DNA of 5,949 nucleotides from Promethearchaeia archaeon (GCA_029856375.1 JAHQWX010000130.1:1-5949); one strand, 5' to 3'. Numbered from the stretch's first letter, positions 1-5,283 are shown. Notes: generated from the sequence alone by a model not told the origin. A program made the numbers and translations.

Positions 1-1
1 C

Positions 2-262
2 GTTTTGAAAGAAGGAACTACTTTTTTAAAAGCTTTAACGATTTTAGATAAAATAAATGTTAAACGGATAGATTTGGTAGATCCAACAGAATCTCAAATG
101 GTTCAGTTAATTGCTTTAAGAGATTTATCCTCGGATAAAAAGAAATTCTCGTGCAGTGGTTGTGCTTCGCCCTTTCCAACTGCTCTGATTAAGTTGTTGA
201 AAGAAAATGGTAAAGCGATATGTCCAAAATGCGGCATAAAGTTAAAGCTTACGCTCGTTTGA
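2..262 (+). CDS. C-terminal part of a zinc-ribbon protein (5' end outside window)
   Basis: The reading frame is open from the left edge to a TGA at 260-262, so only the last 86 codons are visible. A TTG at 5-7 could be a start, but the frame continues upstream and I see no promoter or ribosome site, so I treat the gene as truncated. The visible part has a mixed alpha/beta-looking stretch followed by a clear zinc-binding pattern: CSGC (152-163) and CPKC (221-232), separated by 19 residues and followed by a short hydrophobic tail. That C-x2-C-x19-C-x2-C spacing is typical of a zinc ribbon, which would bind one structural zinc. Zinc ribbons at protein ends usually mediate nucleic-acid or protein contacts, but nothing here says which. 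The parent protein's function cannot be told from this fragment. Confidence 0.7.
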   Translation, partial: VLKEGTTFLKALTILDKINVKRIDLVDPTESQMVQLIALRDLSSDKKKFSCSGCASPFPTALIKLLKENGKAICPKCGIKLKLTLV

Positions 263-276
263 AAACCTTTTTATCT
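261..276 (+). promoter_or_regulatory. Candidate BRE/TATA promoter for the 66-residue gene
   Basis: Directly after the upstream stop codon, a purine-rich GAAAA (261-265) precedes TTTTTATCT (268-276), which resembles an archaeal BRE plus TATA box. A start of transcription about 26 nt downstream of the box centre would fall near 298 and leave a leader of about 36 nt. A second AT-rich stretch (about 293-303) is possible but would leave almost no room for the Shine-Dalgarno-like GTGAT at 323-327. Confidence 0.4.
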
Positions 277-333
277 TATCCGAATTATAGCTTATTGTAT
301 TTTAACCTCTCTACAAGAGCAAGTGATTTTGAG

Positions 334-534
334 ATGAAGGATCAAAAAGAGAAATTAAAAAAATATATCGAATATTGGAACGATCACAACTCTTCGCACT
401 TAGAAAAGTTGAATAACCGAATTGAAATCGCAATCGAACTGGGATTGGATGATGTCGTGAAAAAAATGAGGGATGCGGTCGATTTCATGAATAAAGCAAA
501 CGAATCTCTCTTAGAAGCATTTAAGTTACTTTAA
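334..534 (+). CDS. Small all-helical protein, 66 aa, function unknown
   Basis: I start this gene at ATG 334, not at the longer in-frame ATG 220. GTGAT at 323-327 lies 6 nt upstream and matches the archaeal anti-Shine-Dalgarno sequence, the longer form would overlap the previous gene by 43 bp, and residues before 334 look like translated promoter. The product is charged and predicted almost wholly helical: one helix around residues 2-35, a turn at G37, and a second around 39-65. Residues W15, H18, N19 and H22 form a W-x2-HN-x2-H pattern in helix 1, and helix 2 has regularly spaced Ala and Leu, suggesting an antiparallel helical hairpin. The pattern recalls short archaeal helical proteins with a W-x2-HN-x2-H core, but that is from memory and unverified. 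No signal peptide or membrane segment is visible. It lies 71 bp from the upstream gene and 67 bp from the surface-protein gene. Confidence 0.72.
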   Translation: MKDQKEKLKKYIEYWNDHNSSHLEKLNNRIEIAIELGLDDVVKKMRDAVDFMNKANESLLEAFKLL

Positions 535-546
535 AGGTTTTTAAGT
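533..546 (+). promoter_or_regulatory. Candidate BRE/TATA promoter of the surface-protein gene
   Basis: AAAGG (533-537), overlapping the stop of the upstream gene, runs into TTTTTAAGT (538-546), an archaeal BRE/TATA-like element. The expected transcription start is near 568, giving a leader of about 34 nt before ATG 602. No good Shine-Dalgarno is correctly spaced: GGG at 584-586 is 15 nt from the start. Confidence 0.4.
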
Positions 547-601
547 AATTCTACATTAGATTTTACTTACTAGTTAAAGTTAAGGGAAATGAAGCCCGCT
601 G

Positions 602-3600
602 ATGTCAAATAAGAAAAAAAACCGAAAGATTCCAATTGTAATAGGTTTCTTCTTTGCTTTATTTATTTTATTCAACCTTATTAATCATACAAATGGTCCA
701 AAAATAAATGATGTTATAAACGAAAGTGAGCCCAATAAAAAGCTCTTTACTAGCGGTCCCCTCGGATACACGATACACATCAATGATACAGATCCTACCA
801 AAAATTGGACATATACAAACACTACATACGATTGGTGCACGGGATCGGGGACATATGTGGATCCTTATGTGATTCGAGATGTAGAAATCGACGCGATGCA
901 ATCTGGAAGTGGAATTACTATTGAAAATTCAACTAAGATGTATTTTAGAATCGAAAATTGCACCGTCTATAACTCCAGTTCCGATTTTGGCGACGCAGGT
1001 ATTGCATTTAACAACACAAACAATGGAACAATTGTTGATTGTAATTGTTCTAACAACGGTGGAGATGGAATTTTCCTCGAAAATAGCCACAATAACACCT
1101 TATTTATGAACATTGTTAACGATAGTTATGTAGGTATTGGGCTTTATAGAGGATCTGCAAATAACACAGTTCGTGATAACAATGTAACAAGCAATTACCT
1201 TAGTGGGATTGCTTTAAATTGGGCTGTTGATAACAAAATCTTAAGAAATAATGCAAGCGAAAATGAAATTTATGGTATTGCTTTTTCATTTTGCGATCGT
1301 AATCTGATTGCAAATAACACGATTGGGAATTATCAAGGATATAAGCAAATGTATGGGATGTATATTTGGGACTCAGATTATAATAATATAACTGGAAATA
1401 CTATTTTAGAGAACTGGCAACGAGGTATAAGTTTTTTTACCGATAGTGAAAATAACATCGTTTATGACAACACAATTGGTAATTTGAATTTGGGCCCTCT
1501 TGGATCCATTTGGGGGATATATCTCGATGATAATTGCGACAATAATAATATTTCTGATAATAGATTAATTAAAAACTATAATACTGGAATTAAACTATAT
1601 GATAACTGCGATTTAAACACGATTATGGGTAATGAAATTGAGGAAAATGGTGAAAACGGGATGCATCTTGGATTAAATTGTAATAATAACACAATCGCGT
1701 TCAACATCGTGAAAAATAACGCAATAATCGAAAATGCATCTGGAATTTTTCTCAATTCTAGTAGTAATAATACGATAAGCTATAACAATATCTTCAATAA
1801 TAAACCAAATTATCAAGATTCTGGTATTAACATTACCAATAGTTGCTACAATAACACAGTAAGTAGCAACAACATAAGTCATAACCAGGATTATGGCATA
1901 TACATTGATCAATATTGCGATTCAAATTTAATTTATAACAACACACTCCTCAATAATACAGTAAACGGCTATGACGATGGTAATTTTAACAAGTGGGATA
2001 ACGGTTCGCTTGGAAATTTTTGGGACGATTACGAATCTAAATACCCAAGTGGAACCTATAACGGTATGTTCTGGGTGCCTCCTTATGTTGTTGATGGAGG
2101 CTCATCTGCTCAGGATAATTTTCCATTAGGTCAGATATTTATTAACTATACCGAAACTGGAAATGTAAGTGTAATTCAAGATACATCTGGATTATTATTG
2201 AATTGGACAACTGGTATAATTAATGGAACTAGGGACACATATGACATTTTGATCGATGGAAGCGTGGATTTGAGCGGACAAAATTGGGATAGTACTCTTG
2301 TTCAATATAGCGTACCTGCTTCTACGTTAGAAACTCCGGGAGATTATAATATTACCTGCATTATTAGAAACGATAATGCTTGGTCAGCACAATCGCAGAT
2401 CAATCTTACCGTTGAGGCTTCTGGATCTTTACAGTACGATTCAATTACGAAAGATTCGTTTGTGGAAGGTTCTTCTGAATTTATTCGATGGTTATGCACC
2501 GTTCACGCTGATGCAACCCCAATTAATTATAGCATCATAATGAACGATACTACTATTCTCTACTCAAATCTTACTCTTTCAAAACCACTCTCTTTAATTC
2601 AATTCAATTTATCAGAATTGAGGGCAGGAGATTATAATTTAACTTGTAATTATACGGTCCGATCGGATTCAAAATATCATGTATATTCTTCAAAATCGCT
2701 GACTTTTACTGTTGAACCAGCCGTAATCATTGAAAATTTAAATGCATCGACTTTTGTTATGGCAAGAAACAATACTTACTTGTTTGAGTGGAATGTTACT
2801 GTTCACGCTGAAGCAAGCCCTCTTAATTATTCGATTATATACAATAGTACGATTATTGACTATACGAATACTACGATATGGAATCCGACTGACAATGTAA
2901 TTTGGGACTTATCAAGCTTAGAACCTGGGCAATATAATATAACTTGCAATGTAACTGTCAAAGTAGGGATATTTCTGTTCACTTACGAATCCTTGAGGAT
3001 AAATTTAACTGTAGTTGATGTTAGAATCTTAAATTTAAATCTTACTGAAGTCGAGATCGTTCAAACTGAAAATAGTACTTTAGAATGGAGTGTGATTCTT
3101 GATTCAAACGCGATTGTTAAGAATTATTCAATAATATTTAATGACACAATTATTGCATACACAAATACATCCTATTGGAATCCCGCAGATAACATAGTAT
3201 ATAACCTTTCACTTCTGTCCGTTGGCGATTATAACACAACATGTAAACTCTGGTTACAATTCGGGAGTAATTTTATTTGGCAGGAAAGCGTAACAATAGC
3301 ATTGAGGGTTGAAAGAGCAGTTATATTTACATTACAGGAATCACCGGGAGCAGATCCTGTTCGATTTACAAGCATAAGAATCATTTGGAATACAACAGTT
3401 CATTCAAACGCTACCGCTATAAGATATAAAATTCTTAACGAAACTTTATTTGGTTATATGGTGTATTTCATAAACGATACCGTTTGGGATCCTCAAAATC
3501 AAGTAATTTATGTAAATTCCAGTTTTGATTTTGGCTATTATCGCTTAATATTGAATATTACTCTAAGAATAGGAGATCACAACATTTCAGTTCAGTCGGA

Positions 3601-4399
3601 AATTGTGGTGTTTACTATTTCCAACCACGCTCCCACAATAGACGATCTGGCAGATACTGGGATATATTATGGACAAAAAGGATTGGGAATTACTTGGACT
3701 CCAGTCGATGTGGATGAGAACTATAACAAATACACCATTTATATCGACGATGTTAAAGCAATTAGTGGGGATTGGGATGGTTCAAATATTACTTATGTTT
3801 TAGATAATCTGACCATTGGTACATACGATATCAAGTGTATGGTAAACGATACATTTGGATTGTCGGTTTCGACAGTAGTAGAGGTTAAAATATCTCAGAA
3901 TTTAGCACCTTCAATTCAAGCAGTATCGGATTTTACTATCTACATTTTCGACACGAATAAATCGATCAGATGGACAACATCAGATTCTAACGGTAACTAC
4001 GATCATTATGAAATATATGTGAATGGAGTATTGAATGTTACTGCTAAATGGGTCTATTCTCGGATCTCCTTGTCATTAGACCAATTTACAGTAGGGATTT
4101 ATAATATCACATTAGTGGTGTACGACATAATGGATTTAAGCGATGAAGATTCGGTCATAGTTACTATTTCCGAAAGTCTTCCGGGCGGTGATCTTATACC
4201 CGATAACATAGTTCTACTTATCATTCTAGTGGGCGCAGGCGTCGGTGCCGCGGCTGTTATAATTTACATAACTCGTCTTAAGACTCATAAAATGGAGGTT
4301 TCACCAAAAAAAGAGATTAAAATCCCGAACGATTTAATTAGCGAGGGAAAAAAATTAATCAAAAAAGAAAAGCTAAGCGGAAAAAAGCCGAAAAAGTAA
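602..4399 (+). CDS. Large membrane-anchored surface protein: NosD/PbH1 beta-helix plus seven Ig-like domains
   Basis: The 1265-residue product is extracellular and probably displayed on the cell surface. Residues 3-9 are basic and 10-26 strongly hydrophobic, so this is a signal peptide or signal anchor. GTYVDPYVI at 83-91 is a typical opening of NosD-like, carbohydrate-binding/sugar-hydrolase-type (CASH) beta-helix domains. Residues of about 92-463 are right-handed parallel beta-helix rungs (PbH1) rich in Asn, closed by WDNGSLGNFWDDY from W465 and DNFPLG near 505-510. Seven beta-sandwich modules of about 90-100 residues follow (512-607, 608-706, 707-806, 807-905, 906-1007, 1008-1098, 1099-1190). 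The last two have the ITW...YTIYID...LTIGTYDI pattern common in Asgard surface proteins. Residues 1203-1224 form one membrane helix, followed by a Lys-rich cytoplasmic tail. A hand count gives about 70 N-x-S/T sequons. Binding to glycans or other surfaces is inferred. I see no polysaccharide-lyase catalytic signature and no PGF-type sorting motif. Confidence 0.93.
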   Translation: MSNKKKNRKIPIVIGFFFALFILFNLINHTNGPKINDVINESEPNKKLFTSGPLGYTIHINDTDPTKNWTYTNTTYDWCTGSGTYVDPYVIRDVEIDAMQSGSGITIENSTKMYFRIENCTVYNSSSDFGDAGIAFNNTNNGTIVDCNCSNNGGDGIFLENSHNNTLFMNIVNDSYVGIGLYRGSANNTVRDNNVTSNYLSGIALNWAVDNKILRNNASENEIYGIAFSFCDRNLIANNTIGNYQGYKQMYGMYIWDSDYNNITGNTILENWQRGISFFTDSENNIVYDNTIGNLNLGPLGSIWGIYLDDNCDNNNISDNRLIKNYNTGIKLYDNCDLNTIMGNEIEENGENGMHLGLNCNNNTIAFNIVKNNAIIENASGIFLNSSSNNTISYNNIFNNKPNYQDSGINITNSCYNNTVSSNNISHNQDYGIYIDQYCDSNLIYNNTLLNNTVNGYDDGNFNKWDNGSLGNFWDDYESKYPSGTYNGMFWVPPYVVDGGSSAQDNFPLGQIFINYTETGNVSVIQDTSGLLLNWTTGIINGTRDTYDILIDGSVDLSGQNWDSTLVQYSVPASTLETPGDYNITCIIRNDNAWSAQSQINLTVEASGSLQYDSITKDSFVEGSSEFIRWLCTVHADATPINYSIIMNDTTILYSNLTLSKPLSLIQFNLSELRAGDYNLTCNYTVRSDSKYHVYSSKSLTFTVEPAVIIENLNASTFVMARNNTYLFEWNVTVHAEASPLNYSIIYNSTIIDYTNTTIWNPTDNVIWDLSSLEPGQYNITCNVTVKVGIFLFTYESLRINLTVVDVRILNLNLTEVEIVQTENSTLEWSVILDSNAIVKNYSIIFNDTIIAYTNTSYWNPADNIVYNLSLLSVGDYNTTCKLWLQFGSNFIWQESVTIALRVERAVIFTLQESPGADPVRFTSIRIIWNTTVHSNATAIRYKILNETLFGYMVYFINDTVWDPQNQVIYVNSSFDFGYYRLILNITLRIGDHNISVQSEIVVFTISNHAPTIDDLADTGIYYGQKGLGITWTPVDVDENYNKYTIYIDDVKAISGDWDGSNITYVLDNLTIGTYDIKCMVNDTFGLSVSTVVEVKISQNLAPSIQAVSDFTIYIFDTNKSIRWTTSDSNGNYDHYEIYVNGVLNVTAKWVYSRISLSLDQFTVGIYNITLVVYDIMDLSDEDSVIVTISESLPGGDLIPDNIVLLIILVGAGVGAAAVIIYITRLKTHKMEVSPKKEIKIPNDLISEGKKLIKKEKLSGKKPKK
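839..1990 (+). repeat. Beta-helix (PbH1) repeat region within the surface protein
   Basis: Residues of about 80-463 consist of rungs of roughly 22-27 residues with a recurrent G-I-x-L/F ... N-N-T/N-I ... N core. Asn stacks recur in successive rungs, as in NosD/PbH1 right-handed beta-helices. Several rungs also place a Cys at the same site (C231, C312, C336, C360, C415, C439). The DNA is degenerate at nucleotide level, so the repeat is ancient or under protein-level selection, not a recent tandem duplication. Confidence 0.85.
2423..3622 (+). repeat. Four related Ig-like domains (modules 2-5) in tandem
   Basis: Modules of residues 608-706, 707-806, 807-905 and 906-1007 are each 99-102 residues long and align end to end. 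Shared landmarks are an early W after a run of Ser/Thr/Asn, a TVHA-D/E-A or close variant, NYSII-x-N-D/S-T, and GDYN-x-TC or close variant near the end, followed by a terminal strand. Modules 2 and 3 are most alike (TVHADATPINYSII against TVHAEASPLNYSII). Module 5 has diverged most. Modules 1, 6 and 7 share the sandwich outline but not the TVHA motif, so the block probably grew by duplicating one internal unit. Confidence 0.75.
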
Positions 4400-4519
4400 T
4401 TTAATTACAATCCCAGTTTTCCCATCGCAATAATGGATTAAAGTTTTATTGTTTAAATATTTATTAAGGTTAATAGATTTATATTATTAGCATTGGATTA
4501 GTATCAATATATTCAAAGC
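4400..4519. other. AT-rich intergenic region upstream of the tRNA genes
   Basis: These 120 bp hold no credible coding frame. The T-rich stretch at 4444-4454 could terminate transcription of the surface-protein gene, since archaeal terminators are often just T-runs. The 3' half holds the candidate tRNA promoter. Confidence 0.5.
4473..4486 (+). promoter_or_regulatory. Candidate promoter of the tRNA-Thr/tRNA-Met transcript
   Basis: TTTATATTA at 4478-4486 is close to the archaeal TATA consensus and has a purine-bearing BRE-like stretch just upstream (4473-4477). Transcription starting about 26 nt from the box centre would begin near 4508, leaving a 5' leader of about 12 nt for RNase P to remove. 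A second TATA-like stretch (4452-4463) is possible but would leave a leader of about 35 nt. Confidence 0.45.
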
Positions 4520-4615
4520 GCCTCAGTAGCTTAGTCGGTAGAGCTTATATCAATAAACACCGAAAGTGTTGCCTTGGTAAGGCAAAGGTCGGGGGTTCAA
4601 TCCCCCCCTGGGGCT
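4520..4615 (+). tRNA. tRNA-Thr (anticodon GGT) with a 23-nt D-arm intron
   Basis: The acceptor stem is 4520-4526 with 4608-4614 (7 bp, one T-G wobble), followed by discriminator T4615. CCA is not encoded. D-stem 5' strand is 4529-4532, and the D-loop AGTCGGTA carries G18-G19 at 4537-4538. The anticodon stem TTGCC/GGCAA (4569-4573/4581-4585) encloses TTGGTAA, with anticodon GGT at 4576-4578 reading Thr ACC/ACT. The variable loop is AGGTC, and the T-arm is a 5-bp G/C stem around TTCAATC (4596-4602). G15 (4534) and C48 (4590) can form the Levitt pair. Removing 23 nt between D-loop and anticodon arm gives a normal 73-nt tRNA. The intron is best placed at 4542-4564. A second tRNA follows after 19 nt, so the two are probably co-transcribed. 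Confidence 0.93.
4542..4564 (+). other. Noncanonical tRNA-Thr intron (after G22, 23 nt) with BHB motif
   Basis: Hand folding gives a bulge-helix-bulge. The central helix CGGT (4536-4539) pairs with ACCG (4559-4562), 4/4. The 3-nt bulges are 4540-4542 and 4563-4565, and cuts after each bulge's second base remove 4542-4564. The intron-side helix pairs G4543-C4558 and T4545-T4548 with A4553-A4556, with one C-A mismatch and loop ATCA. The exon-side helix is weak (two G-T pairs). The mature D-stem becomes GCTT/GAGT with the usual G26. An alternative cut (4546-4568) would keep GAGC and give T26, but I found no BHB for it. Confidence 0.72.
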
Positions 4616-4657
4616 TCAAGAAAGAATGAATTAAGTCGGCGTGGCTCAGCTTGGCTA

Positions 4658-4675
4658 TGCTTAAAAAGCGTCAAC
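4658..4675 (+). other. Noncanonical tRNA-Met intron (21/22, 18 nt) with complete BHB motif
   Basis: The fold is a textbook BHB. The exon-side helix is GCT (4649-4651) with AGC (4677-4679). The central helix is TGGC (4652-4655) with GTCA (4670-4673), one G-T wobble. The 3-nt bulges are 4656-4658 and 4674-4676. The intron-side helix is GCTT (4659-4662) with AAGC (4666-4669), closed by loop AAA. Cutting after the second base of each bulge removes exactly the 18 nt needed to give a 75-nt tRNA. Confidence 0.85.
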
Positions 4676-4691
4676 AAGCGCCAGACTCATA

Positions 4692-4724
4692 ATCTCCTGA
4701 AAAAATTGGGTCAGAAAATAAGAA
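4692..4724 (+). other. Canonical tRNA-Met intron at position 37/38 (33 nt)
   Basis: The anticodon stem serves as exon-side helix. Loop bases 32-35 (4686-4689) pair with 4719-4722 at three of four positions. The bulges are 4690-4692 and 4723-4725, placing the cuts after A37 (4691) and before A38 (4725). The intron-side helix alternates T-A pairs with two C-A mismatches, then closes with CTGA/TCAG (4697-4700/4711-4714) around a 10-nt loop. Position and geometry match the standard archaeal tRNA intron. Confidence 0.87.
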
Positions 4725-4764
4725 ATCTGGAGATCGGGGGATCGAAGCCCCCCGCCGACACTTT

Positions 4765-5214
4765 TCACCCCTCATCTATAATGTTAGGAATTACATATTT
4801 AAAGACTATTTTCTTTAAATAATCGCAGTTTTTACCCAACGCGTTCTCGTACCACTTTTCGCTTGAGTCTTTCTGATAACAGGTGACTTTTAGTTTTGAT
4901 TGGTCATTTGCAGTGTTAAAATTGTAATCCTCCATTTCCAAATCGTATCCACGAAATTGTTTTCTGTAAAAAATTAGACTAAAATTATCCTCGTTCGTAA
5001 AATTTCTCGCAGAAAGCAGATATTTGGAGGAATAGCAATCTAATCCAACGAATCTTCTATTTCCGTCCTCGTCCAGAGTTTCCGAAACAAAGATATCTGT
5101 AATTTTCTGGGGGGAGAGGTAAGAAAACAACTCTTGAATACTCTCAATTCGAGTGATTACTGACTTATCAGTTATTCCAATATCCTTTATATAATCTACA
5201 AACTTTACGTTCAT
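4765..5214 (-). CDS. Hypothetical protein, 149 aa, possibly Lokiarchaeia-restricted
   Basis: I do not recognise a named family. The frame runs from ATG at 5214-5212 to TGA at 4767-4765 on the minus strand. Residues 1-35 look helical (I/L spaced about every 3-4 residues, YIKDIGITDK... to LFSYLSP). Residues 38-120 look like a series of beta strands (ITDIFVSE, RRFVGLDC, SLIFYRKQF, KLKVTCY). The end, NCDYLKKIVFKYVIPN, looks like an amphipathic helix. Helix, beta strands, terminal helix would suit a small PH-like or other beta-barrel domain, but this is only inferred from pattern. The protein is soluble, with no signal peptide or membrane segment. From memory, lines such as ITDIFV and NCDYL...YI-PN recur in Lokiarchaeal hypothetical proteins; I could not check this. 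No Shine-Dalgarno is seen. The gene faces tRNA-Met tail-to-tail with 4 bp between. Confidence 0.8.
   Translation of the reverse strand: MNVKFVDYIKDIGITDKSVITRIESIQELFSYLSPQKITDIFVSETLDEDGNRRFVGLDCYSSKYLLSARNFTNEDNFSLIFYRKQFRGYDLEMEDYNFNTANDQSKLKVTCYQKDSSEKWYENALGKNCDYLKKIVFKYVIPNIIDEG
4796..4821. repeat. 9-bp perfect inverted repeat near the 3' end of the minus-strand gene
   Basis: TATTTAAAG (4796-4804) and CTTTAAATA (4813-4821) are exact reverse complements around an 8-nt loop, ACTATTTT. The repeat lies 36-61 bp past the end of tRNA-Met and inside the last codons of the convergent gene. As RNA it would be a weak AT-rich hairpin in either direction. It might help end or process transcripts, but AT-rich chance pairing is also possible. 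Confidence 0.45.
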
Positions 5215-5283
5215 TTGAGTAATATCTAAAAGCTTTCTAAGAAATAATTTACATTATCTCCGTATTAAAAAAAATGTGTTACT

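Larger units (their letters stand above)
4635..4760 (+). tRNA. tRNA-Met (anticodon CAT), probably elongator, with two introns
   Basis: Acceptor stem GTCGGCG/CGCCGAC (4635-4641/4753-4759) is seven Watson-Crick pairs, followed by A73 at 4760. CCA is not encoded. The D-stem starts GCTC (4644-4647), and D-loop AGCTTGGCTA has G18-G19 at 4653-4654. Anticodon stem CCAGA/TCTGG (4681-4685/4726-4730) frames CTCATAA with CAT at 4688-4690. The variable loop is AGATC, and the T-stem is five G-C pairs (4736-4740/4748-4752). Removing 18 nt (4658-4675) and 33 nt (4692-4724) leaves a 75-nt tRNA. It is not initiator-like: there is no A1-T72 pair and no triple G-C in the anticodon stem. TGGCTCAGC and loop CTCATAA favour elongator Met, but an Ile tRNA with modified C34 cannot be excluded. 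Oddities are T-loop ATCGAAG (A54) and a C13-A22 mismatch. Confidence 0.9.

Noticed and set aside
220..333. Longer N-terminus for the 66-residue gene, starting at ATG 220
   Set aside because: It would overlap the zinc-ribbon gene by 43 bp and lacks a ribosome site. The added residues do not look like the helical body, and they cover a TATA-like box.
589..612. Mini-ORF (7 codons plus stop) overlapping the start of the surface-protein gene
   Set aside because: GGG at 584-586 is only 2 nt from its ATG, too close for a ribosome site. A frame this short is expected by chance.
668..901. Minus-strand open frame inside the surface-protein gene
   Set aside because: It is antisense to the signal and early beta-helix coding region, with no start signals and no domain features. 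Similar frames at 909-1109 (+) and 1673-1912 (-) are rejected for the same reason.
4202..4399. Archaeosortase-type (PGF/PEF-CTERM) sorting signal at the C-terminus
   Set aside because: The PGGD before the membrane helix is not the PGF/PEF motif, and the tail after the helix is about 40 residues, far longer than the few basic residues of sorting signals.
4666..4680. Direct repeat AAGCG-N5-AAGCG in tRNA-Met
   Set aside because: The first copy forms the intron-side BHB helix and the second belongs to the D-stem and G26. Splicing structure explains both, so there is no need for a mobile-element footprint.
4635..4760. tRNA-Met as the initiator tRNA
   Set aside because: The first acceptor pair is G-C rather than A-T, and the anticodon stem lacks the three G-C pairs of initiators. 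Only the T-loop (A54) resembles a eukaryotic initiator.
4574..4822. An 82-codon plus-strand open frame
   Set aside because: It runs through both tRNA genes, including their stems and introns. The apparent protein is a by-product of tRNA sequence.
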